The notes beneath the pieces are model-generated. The model saw only the letters and a list, made by a program, of their open reading frames with translations, was not told the DNA's origin and searched no databases. This document shows positions 1 to 6,763 of a stretch of 11,713 bases of DNA, piece after piece. The position numbers were made by a program, and so were the translations under genes. The DNA is taken from assembly GCA_040307715.1 (NCBI GenBank), contig JAWRJC010000138.1, forward strand, positions 1 through 11,713, read 5' to 3'. Position 1 is the stretch's first letter. Each line of letters begins with the position of its first letter. Source of the stretch: RUG13615 sp040307715 (GTDB lineage Bacteria; Bacillota; Clostridia; Peptostreptococcales; Anaerovoracaceae).

Positions 1-1880
1 AGTTCCCCCCTGTTCCTCTTCCGTCTTCTTTCCAGTTCGTTCAGATACTTTTTGCGCAGCCGGATGTCATCGGGGACGACTTCCACAAGCTCGTCATCGT
101 TGATGAATTCAAGTGCTTCTTCGAGCGAGTACTTGACGGCAGGCGGCACGCGGACCGCATCGTCGCTGCCGGCGGCGCGCATGTTGGTTTTTTGTTTAGC
201 TTTGCAGGGATTGACGACCATGTCGTCATTGCGGCTGTTCATGCCGACGATCATGCCCTCGTATACCCTTGTGCCGGGCTCGACGAACAAGGTGACGCGT
301 TCCGCGATATTGGACAGCGCATACGGGGTGGTGACACCCTCTTCCTGCGCGATGGCAACGCCGTTCGTGCGCTGCGGGATCTCACCGACAAAAGGCGCAA
401 AACTGTCAAACCGGCGGACCATGGTGCCTTCCCCGCGTGTTTCATTGATGAATTCGGATCGGTAGCCGAGCAGTCCTCTTGTCGGGACAAGATACTCCAT
501 CTGGATAAACCCGTTTTCATTGCGCATCGCACGCATTTCGCCCTTGCGGATATTGAGTTTGCTGATGACAGAACCGGAATACTCTTCCGGAACGGAAATG
601 ACGACTTCCTCCATCGGCTCCAGTCGTTTGCCGTTCTCGTCGCGTTTCATGATGACCTGCGGTTTGCTGACAGCCAGTTCGTATCCTTCGCGGCGCATGT
701 TTTCGATGAGGATCGAAAGGTGCAGTTCCCCGCGGCCGGATACCTTGAAGCAGTCCGTCGAATCCGTCTCTTCAACGAGCAGACCGACGTTGACCTCCAG
801 TTCCTTGCGCAGACGTTCACGAATGTGACGCGAGGTCACGAACTTGCCGACTTTCCCTGCAAAAGGTGAGTCGTTGACGAGAAAGTTCATGGAAAGTGTC
901 GGTTCTTCGATATGGATCATCTCCATCGGCTGCGGATCGTCGACCGCGCAGATAGTCTCGCCTATGGAAATGTCGGAAATGCCGGATACAACGACAATAT
1001 CGCCGCATTCCGCTTCTTTGACGGGCACACGTCCTAGCCCTTTATATACAAATACCTGGTTGATCTTCTTGTTGACGACAGTCCCATCCGCCTTGCAGAC
1101 AGAGACCTGCTGTGCCTCTTTGAGTGTCCCGCTCGTGATGCGGCCGATGCCAAGACGCCCGATATAGTCGTCATAGGCAAGCGAAGAGATCTGCAGCTGC
1201 AGCGGCTCCTCCGTCCTGTCCGGATACGGCTGGCAATGCTCTGCGATGGTCTCAAACAGAGGCGTGATATCGAAGCCGTCCTGTCCTTTGAAATTCTTGC
1301 GGATCTTCTGGCCGCCCTTCTCGATCTCGATGCCCTCGACCTCTTTCGGATCGCGGACGACGATACCCTGTCTGGCGATGCCGTACAGGATCGGGAAATC
1401 CAGCTGCTCGTCATTGGCTTCGAGGTCCATGAACAGTTCGTAGACTTCATCGACCACCTCATCGATGCGCTTGTCTTTCTTATCGATCTTATTGATCAGA
1501 AGGATCGGGTTGAGCCCCTGTTCCAGGGATTTTTTAAGGACGAACCGCGTCTGCGGCATCGGACCTTCGCTGCTGTCCACCAGCAGGATGACCGTATCGA
1601 CGGTCTTCATGATGCGTTCGACTTCGGAACTGAAATCAGCATGTCCAGGTGTGTCAACAATGTTGATCTTCACATCATTGTGCATGACGGAACAGTTCTT
1701 GGAATAGATGGTGATGCCGCGTTCACGCTCGATCGCGTCACTGTCCATGACGCATTCCACGATTTCTTCGTTGTCGCGGAATACACCGCTCTGGTTAAGG
1801 AATGCGTCGACTAATGTGGATTTGCCGGCATCGACGTGCGCGATGACAGCGATGTTGATGATTTTCTGTTTCTGAGCCAC
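1..1880 (-). CDS. typA: Translational GTPase TypA/BipA (3' end beyond window)
   Basis: Ribosome-associated GTPase of the EF-G/LepA superfamily, linked in other bacteria to 50S assembly and stress or cold growth. The reading frame is open for 626 codons and reaches the left edge without a stop, close to the family's usual 600-615 residues, so only a few codons should be missing. Seen in the translation: G1 AHVDAGKST (residues 14-22), a switch region containing ERERGITIYSKN, G3 DTPGH (76-80), G4 NKID (130-133), and an EF-G-like C-terminal domain with GRGELHLSILIENMRREGYE, followed by the TypA-type C-terminus ending in a basic stretch. The start is GTG (1878-1880) because no ATG lies in a suitable place, the protein begins MAQKQKIINIAVIAHVD, and AAAGGCGAG precedes it. 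The P-loop has Ala-Gly-Lys-Ser where E. coli BipA has His-Gly-Lys-Thr; I recall this form from clostridial TypA. It is last in the leftward gene run, 68 bases after the DUF2207 gene. Confidence 0.95.
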   Translation of the reverse strand, partial: MAQKQKIINIAVIAHVDAGKSTLVDAFLNQSGVFRDNEEIVECVMDSDAIERERGITIYSKNCSVMHNDVKINIVDTPGHADFSSEVERIMKTVDTVILLVDSSEGPMPQTRFVLKKSLEQGLNPILLINKIDKKDKRIDEVVDEVYELFMDLEANDEQLDFPILYGIARQGIVVRDPKEVEGIEIEKGGQKIRKNFKGQDGFDITPLFETIAEHCQPYPDRTEEPLQLQISSLAYDDYIGRLGIGRITSGTLKEAQQVSVCKADGTVVNKKINQVFVYKGLGRVPVKEAECGDIVVVSGISDISIGETICAVDDPQPMEMIHIEEPTLSMNFLVNDSPFAGKVGKFVTSRHIRERLRKELEVNVGLLVEETDSTDCFKVSGRGELHLSILIENMRREGYELAVSKPQVIMKRDENGKRLEPMEEVVISVPEEYSGSVISKLNIRKGEMRAMRNENGFIQMEYLVPTRGLLGYRSEFINETRGEGTMVRRFDSFAPFVGEIPQRTNGVAIAQEEGVTTPYALSNIAERVTLFVEPGTRVYEGMIVGMNSRNDDMVVNPCKAKQKTNMRAAGSDDAVRVPPAVKYSLEEALEFINDDELVEVVPDDIRLRKKYLNELERRRKRNRGE

Positions 1881-1909
1881 TTGCTCGCCTTTCTGTTTAT
1901 AAATGCCTG

Positions 1910-1937
1910 ATAGTATTGGTTGACTGTTCGTTTTCAA
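1910..1937 (-). promoter_or_regulatory. Possible sigma-A promoter for typA
   Basis: On the minus strand TTGAAA (1932-1937) is followed after 16 bases by TACTAT (1910-1915). It lies in the 68-base gap just after the DUF2207 stop and would start a leader of about 25 bases before the typA GTG. The spacing is acceptable but neither box is consensus, so this is only a candidate. typA may also be read through from the upstream genes, since no terminator separates them. Confidence 0.35.
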
Positions 1938-1948
1938 GGCCGGCGGTC

Positions 1949-3937
1949 TTACCAGCTGCCGCCGCCTCCTCCGCCGAATCCTCCGCCGCCGGAGAAACCG
2001 CCTCCGCCGAAAGAACCGCCGCCGGAAAAGCCCTCCGGCGCGGGCGGCGTGGAGATATAACTGCCGGCAGTATCCATGCAGTGATCAAAGCTGCGGTAGA
2101 ACATCCAGCTGTTGAAGACAGCTCCGCCGCCGTAAGACGCACTGTACCAGTCCGGCGCTTCCGTATGGATGTTTTCGAACTTCTTTGCCCATTTCTTGGA
2201 CAGTCCCATCACATATGCGTACGGCAGGATATCATAGAAATACGAAGGATCTTCTTCGACGAGCATCTCCAGTTTGGCCAGTTCGGCGACATTGATGAAT
2301 TCTTTGAACCCGAGCACCTTGCCTAAAAGATCTGCCCCGTATTTGGTTCTGGCGCGCATGAAGCGGACAGCGAAATAGCCGCTGACTTCCATAAACATGA
2401 ACAGGATGGCGCCGAGCCGCGTACCAACAGACAGATACATCTGCAGATAGGTTCCTGCCATTGCGAGCGCAAGGAGGACAAGACTGAGGACGGTCTTGAA
2501 GAAACGCCCGCCTTTTTTGCTGACATATCTTTTATCCTCGACCAGGATCGCAAGGATGTAGGACCAGACGAGACAGACGACGATGCCCGCGGTGGCACCC
2601 ATCAAAGCGATGTTGCCGAACAGTCTGGCGATGATCAGACCGCCGAGCAGCGACACGCCGACGGCAATCACAAAGCTCAGCACCCGCCACTTGGACGCAG
2701 TCCGGGAGAACAGCCGTTTCCCGCGTGTCTGATAGGAATTGGCAATGGATTCACGGGTTGCCTGATAGGTTGTATAGAAGTCTTCCGGCAGATCCGTCAG
2801 ATCCGCGCTGTCACCGTAAGCAAACAGACCGTTGAAGAAGATCGCCTCGAAATCCTTTGCTGTCGGCGGCAGATCGTGCATTTTATGGACGGTATAAGCA
2901 TCTTTGCCTGTTTCCTCAATGGTAAGATACCCTTTATTCGCGAAATGGATCAGCAGTGAGAGGACATCTGCGCGGTCCACGGTCCCGTCGATGATATATC
3001 CTATCTCAGCGGGCGTCAGTCCGTCCGGCGGGTAGAATTCGACCGTCTGGACAGACTTCGGATCGCGGCCTTTCGTGAACCACATATAGAGCATCAAAAG
3101 GCCGGACGCCAGACCGAGCACATACAGGAACAAATAGGTCTTGCGGTCGCTCAGTTCGCCGGTGAAATACCCTTCCGGGAGCATGATGCCGACTGTGATA
3201 TAGGAGCCTTGAGGGAGTTCCTTCAATGTATTGATGATGATCGTGTTCCCTTCGATCGACCATTCATAATACTGTTTACCGTAAACTTTATCATCCCCGC
3301 CGAACATGCCCTCCGACGGTTTCCCCACAATAACATTCACGTCGGATTCCGCGAATTCCTTGGGCATATTGATGGTGATCGTACTCGTTTTGATCGAGGT
3401 CTCCCAGTCGGTCGGGATGACATTGTAATAGAAAACGTCGTAGTCTTTGATGCCGTCATCGTACATCCGTACCCGGTAGGAGTATGTGTACTGATGAGGC
3501 TCTCTGACAAGCGTATCGGGATCCCCGATCTTCAGGATCATGTTGCCGTTTTCTTTATATGCGTCATACATGTCGCGCTCGACGGTGATATCCTCCACCT
3601 TGATGTTCTTGCGCGTTTTGTCGATCGGTTTGCCCTGCTTGTCGTAATACTGCACGGTGTTTGCCAGCGGGATATACCGGTAGATCCCGTGGATCGGAGA
3701 AAGGATCGAGATATCGACGTTTTCCGTGATGTACGCGGAATTGTCATCCTTGACATTGATCGTGACGTCAAACCGTTCCGTTGCAAAATCAGGCGCACTG
3801 TCCGTATCGGCGTAAACAAAAGCCGGCAGTGCTGTCAGCAGAACAGCAAGCAAAGACAGCGCGAGCAGAATCCCGCGTTTTCCGAACCGCTTTACTGCCG
3901 GTGTGTGCTTTGCTGAATCAGAACGATACTTTGACAT
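1949..3937 (-). CDS. DUF2207-type membrane protein with glycine-rich tail
   Basis: A 662-residue exported membrane protein of unknown biochemical function. Order of parts: a basic N-terminus and hydrophobic signal (residues 21-43, probable cleavage after VYA); an extracytoplasmic beta-rich DUF2207 region (about 46-260) with the family-typical ITENVDISI and GIYRYIPL; a first membrane helix (268-287); a cytoplasmic domain (about 290-415) with a winged-helix-like stretch around SLLIHFANKGYLTI; four further helices (about 418-437, 440-463, 481-500, 505-525); a conserved region with LLGKVLGFKEFI (537-548); and a Gly/Ser/Phe tail (637-662) ending in Trp. It begins 20 bases inside the end of lemA, which suggests translational coupling; only a weak purine stretch (GAAGAAGAGAGAG) precedes the ATG. 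LemA and DUF2207 proteins are commonly encoded together, so a shared envelope role is likely, but that is inference. Confidence 0.9.
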   Translation of the reverse strand: MSKYRSDSAKHTPAVKRFGKRGILLALSLLAVLLTALPAFVYADTDSAPDFATERFDVTINVKDDNSAYITENVDISILSPIHGIYRYIPLANTVQYYDKQGKPIDKTRKNIKVEDITVERDMYDAYKENGNMILKIGDPDTLVREPHQYTYSYRVRMYDDGIKDYDVFYYNVIPTDWETSIKTSTITINMPKEFAESDVNVIVGKPSEGMFGGDDKVYGKQYYEWSIEGNTIIINTLKELPQGSYITVGIMLPEGYFTGELSDRKTYLFLYVLGLASGLLMLYMWFTKGRDPKSVQTVEFYPPDGLTPAEIGYIIDGTVDRADVLSLLIHFANKGYLTIEETGKDAYTVHKMHDLPPTAKDFEAIFFNGLFAYGDSADLTDLPEDFYTTYQATRESIANSYQTRGKRLFSRTASKWRVLSFVIAVGVSLLGGLIIARLFGNIALMGATAGIVVCLVWSYILAILVEDKRYVSKKGGRFFKTVLSLVLLALAMAGTYLQMYLSVGTRLGAILFMFMEVSGYFAVRFMRARTKYGADLLGKVLGFKEFINVAELAKLEMLVEEDPSYFYDILPYAYVMGLSKKWAKKFENIHTEAPDWYSASYGGGAVFNSWMFYRSFDHCMDTAGSYISTPPAPEGFSGGGSFGGGGFSGGGGFGGGGGGSW

Positions 3938-4475
3938 TCTCTCTCTCTTCTTCCGCGGAAACTTCGAACATCGGACGTCTTGTGAAGTGGAACAGACCGG
4001 CGATGATGTTGCTCGGGAACGTTTCGCATTTGGTGTTGAACTGCTTGACGACTGCGTTGTAGTACTTTCTGGAATTTGCGATGTCGTTCTCTGTCTGCTC
4101 GAGCTGCCCCTGCAGTTCCAGGAAGTTCGTGTTGGCTTTCAGTTCCGGATAGTTCTCTGCTACCGCGAACAGGCTGCGCAGGGTCCCGGAAAGGATGGAC
4201 TCATTTGCCAGTTTGTCCGCTGTGGTCGCGGAGTTCATGACTGCCGTTCTCGCTTCGGTGACATTCTCCAGCGTGCCTTTTTCGTGCGCGGCATACCCTT
4301 TTACGGTCTCGACCAGATTCGGGATCAGGTCAAACCGCTTTTTCAGATAGACATCCATCGTGGAAAACGCTTCTTCAACACTGTTTCTCAGCTTGATAAA
4401 CCCGTTGTATCCGGTGATGAAGTAAATGACGATGATCGCTAAGAGGATCAATATGATGATAACAGCTTTGCTCAT
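3918..4475 (-). CDS. lemA: LemA family protein
   Basis: A 185-residue protein of the LemA family, small membrane-anchored helical proteins whose exact role is unsettled. Residues 3-21 form one hydrophobic helix (VIIILILLAIIVIYFITGY), and the rest should form long helices. The family core is clear: YNGFIKLRNSVEEAFSTMDV, then KKRFDLIPNLVETVKGYAAHE, and near the end a run containing NSRKYYNAVVKQFN and FPSNIIAG. Length is normal for the family (about 180-200). The start is an ATG with a near-perfect Shine-Dalgarno AAAGGAGG (4481-4488) five bases upstream. The gene overlaps the following DUF2207 gene by 20 bases, and the two are expected to be made together in the same membrane. It follows ung by 61 bases. 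Confidence 0.95.
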   Translation of the reverse strand: MSKAVIIILILLAIIVIYFITGYNGFIKLRNSVEEAFSTMDVYLKKRFDLIPNLVETVKGYAAHEKGTLENVTEARTAVMNSATTADKLANESILSGTLRSLFAVAENYPELKANTNFLELQGQLEQTENDIANSRKYYNAVVKQFNTKCETFPSNIIAGLFHFTRRPMFEVSAEEERENVKVSF

Positions 4476-4500
4476 GTCAGCCTCCTTTATGGTAGATCAC

Positions 4501-4524
4501 GGAATCGCTTCTTGGCAGCGTTCC
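4501..4524 (-). other. Hairpin in the ung-lemA spacer
   Basis: GGAA (4501-4504) plus CGCT (4506-4509) pair with AGCG (4517-4520) plus TTCC (4521-4524), giving eight base pairs with one bulged base and a seven-base loop. Read on the minus strand it is not followed by a T-run, so it is not a standard intrinsic terminator. It sits between the ung stop and the lemA Shine-Dalgarno. It could be an mRNA processing or stability element, or chance. Confidence 0.3.
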
Positions 4525-4536
4525 TTTTATAAACAG

Positions 4537-5190
4537 TTATAAACGCCAATCGACAGGTTCTTTCAGGAAGTTGTTCGCACGGCTGAAATACCTGCCGCCG
4601 AAGAACCCTCTGTGCGCGGACAGCGGGCTCGGGTGCGGCGCTTCCATAACAAAATGCCTGGTCCGGTCGATCAGATCACGCTTGGATCTGGCGTTGTTGC
4701 CCCACAGCATGAATACCATCGGCTCTTTGCGTTCTCCCAGCAGTTCGATGATCCGGTCGGTCAGGATCTCCCAGCCTTTGCCGTGATGGGAGTTGGCCTG
4801 GTGCTCGCGGACCGTCAGAGCGGTATTGAGAAGCAGAACGCCCCGCTCAGCCCACTTGGTAAGTGTGCCGTCGTGCGGTTCAGGGATCCCCAGATCGTCG
4901 TGCAGTTCCTGAAAAATATTGATCAGTGACGGCGGCTTGGGGACGCCGGGCTGCACGGAAAACGCCAGTCCGTGGGCCTGCCCCGGTTCGTGATACGGAT
5001 CCTGCCCCAGGATGACGACTTTCACTTTGCTGTACGGAGTGTACTTAAGCGCGTTGAAGATGTCGTACATGCCCGGATAGACCCGGTACGTCGAATATTC
5101 TTTTTTAAGGAACTCCCTGAGCTGCAGATAGTATTCTTTTTTGAACTCTTCCGCGAGCAGGTCGTCCCAGTCGTTTCCGATATGGACCAT
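4537..5190 (-). CDS. ung: Uracil-DNA glycosylase, family 1
   Basis: Removes uracil from DNA, starting base-excision repair after cytosine deamination or dUTP incorporation; cytoplasmic and monomeric. The 217-residue length is normal for bacterial Ung. Family 1 motifs are all present: GQDPYH (62-67) with catalytic Asp64, the following HGLAFSV (73-79), LLLNTALTV (119-127), and the DNA-intercalation loop HPSPLSAHRGFFG (186-198) with the second catalytic His186. The LWGNNA stretch (162-167) also fits. The ATG is preceded by GGGAAGGAA seven or so bases upstream. It lies 40 bases after the cysK-like gene and 61 bases before lemA on the same strand, so co-transcription is likely. No functional tie between these neighbours is evident. 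Confidence 0.97.
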   Translation of the reverse strand: MVHIGNDWDDLLAEEFKKEYYLQLREFLKKEYSTYRVYPGMYDIFNALKYTPYSKVKVVILGQDPYHEPGQAHGLAFSVQPGVPKPPSLINIFQELHDDLGIPEPHDGTLTKWAERGVLLLNTALTVREHQANSHHGKGWEILTDRIIELLGERKEPMVFMLWGNNARSKRDLIDRTRHFVMEAPHPSPLSAHRGFFGGRYFSRANNFLKEPVDWRL

Positions 5191-5230
5191 ATCGTTCCTT
5201 CCCGTTCCTGTGTGCCGGAGAACCGCCGCA

Positions 5231-6175
5231 TCAGTCAGCGATGCCGGACAGTTCGAACAGCGGTGTGCTGAAGTAGCGTTCTCCTGTATCGGGAAGCACG
5301 GTCACAACGACCTTGCCCTTCCCGAGCTTTCTTGCCATTTTGAGCGCGACGGCCACGTTGGTGCCGCTGCTGATGCCACAGAGGATCCCCTCTTTCTTTG
5401 CCAGGGATTTTGTCGTGTGGATGGCTTCTTCGTCTGTGACGATCGTGATCTCATCATAGATACTGGTATCCAGAATATCCGGGATCAAACCGTCTCCGAT
5501 ACCCATTTGCAGATGCGTGCCGATATTACCGCCGGACAGGATCGCCGCGTTGGCAGGCTCCGCAACATTGATCGTGATCTCCGGCCAGTATTCTTTCAGG
5601 ATCGATCCGATCCCCGTGATCGTGCCGCCGGTGCCGACACCGGAACAGAAACCGTCGATCGGGCCGCCGACCTGTTCCAGGATCTCCAGCGCCGTGTGAC
5701 GGGTGTGCGCCAGCAGATTGTCTGTATTGGAAAACTGGTTGGGCACATAGACTCGCGGATCATCCGCCGCCATCGCCATCGCTTTGTCCATGCATGCTGC
5801 GATGGCTTTACCGATGTCGCCGGCATCATGGACCAGCTTGACTTCTGCGCCGTACTGCCGCATCAGATAGCGGCGTTCACGGCTGACAGAGTCGGGCATG
5901 ATGATGATGCAGCGATAGCCCTTGACTGCGCAGACAAGCGAAAGACCGATCCCCTGATTGCCGCTTGTCGGCTCCACGATAATGCTGTCTTCTGAAAGCT
6001 CACCGCGTTTTTCCGCCTCTTCGATCATCATCAGAGCGGTTCTGGTCTTGATGCTCCCGCCGACATTGAGGCCTTCGTACTTAACGTATACGTCGGCGTC
6101 GTTCGGGCCGGTCATGCGGTTGAGTTTGATCAGCGGGGTGTTTCCAACGGCTTTTAGAATGTTCTTATAGATCAT
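5231..6175 (-). CDS. cysK: CysK-like PLP enzyme (cysteine synthase family)
   Basis: A 314-residue PLP fold-type II enzyme whose closest known role is O-acetylserine sulfhydrylase (O-acetylserine plus sulfide gives cysteine). Seen: the N-terminal AVGNTPLIKL, the PLP-lysine motif GGSIKTR (Lys43), the substrate loop TSGNQGIGLS (70-79), the phosphate-binding GTGGTITG (181-188), the GISSGTNVAVAL region that contacts the PLP ring nitrogen (267-278), and a C-terminal TGERYFSTPLF. Length is typical of CysK/CysM. Several positions differ from standard CysK: NPGGSVKDR reads NVGGSIKTR, TSGNTGIGLA reads TSGNQGIGLS, and GIGAGFIP reads GIGDGLIP. The fold is therefore certain, while the substrate is less so: cysteine synthase is the best guess, with a related beta-replacement enzyme possible. 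It is the first gene of the leftward run and is divergent from trpB2. The symbol is given by homology. Confidence 0.85.
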   Translation of the reverse strand: MIYKNILKAVGNTPLIKLNRMTGPNDADVYVKYEGLNVGGSIKTRTALMMIEEAEKRGELSEDSIIVEPTSGNQGIGLSLVCAVKGYRCIIIMPDSVSRERRYLMRQYGAEVKLVHDAGDIGKAIAACMDKAMAMAADDPRVYVPNQFSNTDNLLAHTRHTALEILEQVGGPIDGFCSGVGTGGTITGIGSILKEYWPEITINVAEPANAAILSGGNIGTHLQMGIGDGLIPDILDTSIYDEITIVTDEEAIHTTKSLAKKEGILCGISSGTNVAVALKMARKLGKGKVVVTVLPDTGERYFSTPLFELSGIAD

Positions 6176-6219
6176 AAATGTTCTTCTTTCTCTTTTGACC
6201 CCTGCCTGCGGGGATCTGT

Positions 6220-6233
6220 ACCATGAAAATGGT
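6220..6233 (-). repeat. Inverted repeat in the cysK-like leader
   Basis: ACCAT and ATGGT (five perfect pairs) flank a four-base loop. On the minus strand it lies about 13 bases downstream of the putative -10 element, so it falls in the first part of the leader RNA or just past the start site. It could be an operator half-site pair or an RNA hairpin. Its short length means chance cannot be excluded. Confidence 0.3.
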
Positions 6234-6246
6234 CAATTTTTCACGC

Positions 6247-6252
6247 ATTATA
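6247..6252 (-). promoter_or_regulatory. Probable -10 element for the cysK-like operon
   Basis: A perfect TATAAT on the minus strand, 71 bases upstream of the cysK-like ATG. No good -35 hexamer lies 16-18 bases upstream of it, so either an activator helps or recognition depends on the -10. The leader between here and the gene also contains a GC-rich imperfect hairpin (about 6197-6215) and the small inverted repeat. I see no T-box or SAM riboswitch on this side. Confidence 0.45.
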
Positions 6253-6265
6253 TTGTACTACAGTT

Positions 6266-6406
6266 GGCGTTGCTTTTCCATAAGAATGTGACCTGCTGTG
6301 CGAATCGCCGTATTGCGCAGCGTCCCGTTTATGATGCAATTCTGACAGCGGCCGGCTGATTCATAAAAAGACAATAATTTAACACAATAAATTAATAAAA
6401 CGTCTG
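6266..6406. other. Divergent intergenic segment, AT-rich at its right end
   Basis: No credible gene in either strand. A 66-codon minus-strand frame crosses it, but it starts at TTG without a ribosome binding site. Bases 6361-6400 are 35/40 A or T and directly precede the -35 box of the trpB2 promoter, consistent with an UP element for RNA polymerase alpha. The rest (6266-6360) shows nothing I can assign. Confidence 0.5.
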
Positions 6407-6435
6407 TTGACAAACGTTTTTCACCGGCGTATACT
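6407..6435 (+). promoter_or_regulatory. Sigma-A promoter of the trpB2 T-box transcript
   Basis: TTGACA (6407-6412), a 17-base spacer and TATACT (6430-6435): a near-consensus housekeeping promoter, with an AT-rich block just upstream. Transcription would begin near 6442, about 20 bases before the T-box Stem I. Control is therefore expected at elongation through the T-box rather than at initiation. Confidence 0.85.
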
Positions 6436-6460
6436 CCGTTACATAAATCAATATCCAAAC

Positions 6461-6732
6461 CGATGATCGAGAGTAGTAAGTACGTGTCCCGAATTCAAAG
6501 AGAGCCGCTGATGGTGGGAATGCGGTAAGGACGGCCGGACCGAATGGACTCGTGAGGGCAGGAAGAAAAAGGCGTCGCTTAAGCGATTCCTCGAGTAATG
6601 CCTGACGGGAGCTCCGCCTGTTACAAAGGGAGCGGATATCACGCTGTATCCGTATGAAAACGCACAGCAATGTGCATGGGTGGCATAGCAAGACCGGGTC
6701 TTGTCCCAAGCGGACAGGACCCTTTTGTTTTT
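6461..6732 (+). promoter_or_regulatory. T-box riboswitch, tRNA-Trp specific
   Basis: A tRNA-sensing leader that reads through into trpB2 when tRNA-Trp is uncharged. Stem I closes with CGAG (6468-6471) and CTCG (6549-6552), and AGTA (6472-6475) just inside is the usual loop-E element. The AGAGAG/GCCGCTGATGG region and a CCGC/GCGG helix (6505-6508/6522-6525) form the distal part. The specifier in GAATGGA is TGG (6545-6547), the Trp codon, followed by a purine as usual. Stem II elements follow, including the palindrome TCGCTTAAGCGA (6575-6586). Stem III is GCACA-GCAA-TGTGC (6662-6675), capped by a GNRA tetraloop. The T-box bulge is TGGCATA (6681-6687): TGGC pairs with an acceptor end GCCA, matching the G discriminator of bacterial tRNA-Trp. 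The antiterminator is GGG/CCC plus GCAAGAC/GTCTTGT (6678-6707). The bulge departs from the usual TGGNACC. The pairing was done by eye. Confidence 0.93.
6696..6732 (+). terminator. T-box-controlled intrinsic terminator
   Basis: An 11-base-pair stem (6696-6706 with 6712-6722, one G-U pair) with a five-base loop, followed by TTTTGTTTTT. Its left arm contains the bases 6698-6707 needed for the antiterminator helix, so the two structures exclude each other, as in other transcription-attenuating T-boxes. Confidence 0.93.
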
Positions 6733-6763
6733 CCCATTCAGCGGTAAGAAAGGAAGTACACCG

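Noticed and set aside
192..869. A 225-codon plus-strand frame within typA.
   Set aside because: Antisense to the conserved EF-G-like domains of TypA; no independent evidence.
1949..2045. GC-rich repetitive stretch of CCGCC units, at first sight a repeat array.
   Set aside because: It encodes the Gly-rich C-terminal tail common in DUF2207 proteins and is not a DNA repeat element.
5141..5995. A 284-codon plus-strand frame opposite cysK-like and ung.
   Set aside because: Shadow of two recognised minus-strand genes, with no motif or ribosome binding site.
6258..6458. A 66-codon minus-strand frame in the divergent intergenic region.
   Set aside because: Starts at TTG with no Shine-Dalgarno, overlaps the trpB2 promoter, and its product resembles nothing known to me.
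6575..6586. The 12-base palindrome TCGCTTAAGCGA as a possible operator.
   Set aside because: It lies within the T-box leader between Stem I and the antiterminator, where it is better explained as part of the Stem II region.
6701..6763. Upstream in-frame TTG start for trpB2, adding 21 residues.
   Set aside because: The codon lies in the T-box terminator stem, and the extra residues (SQADRTLLFFPFSG) are not a TrpB2 N-terminus. The ATG at 6764 has a good ribosome binding site.
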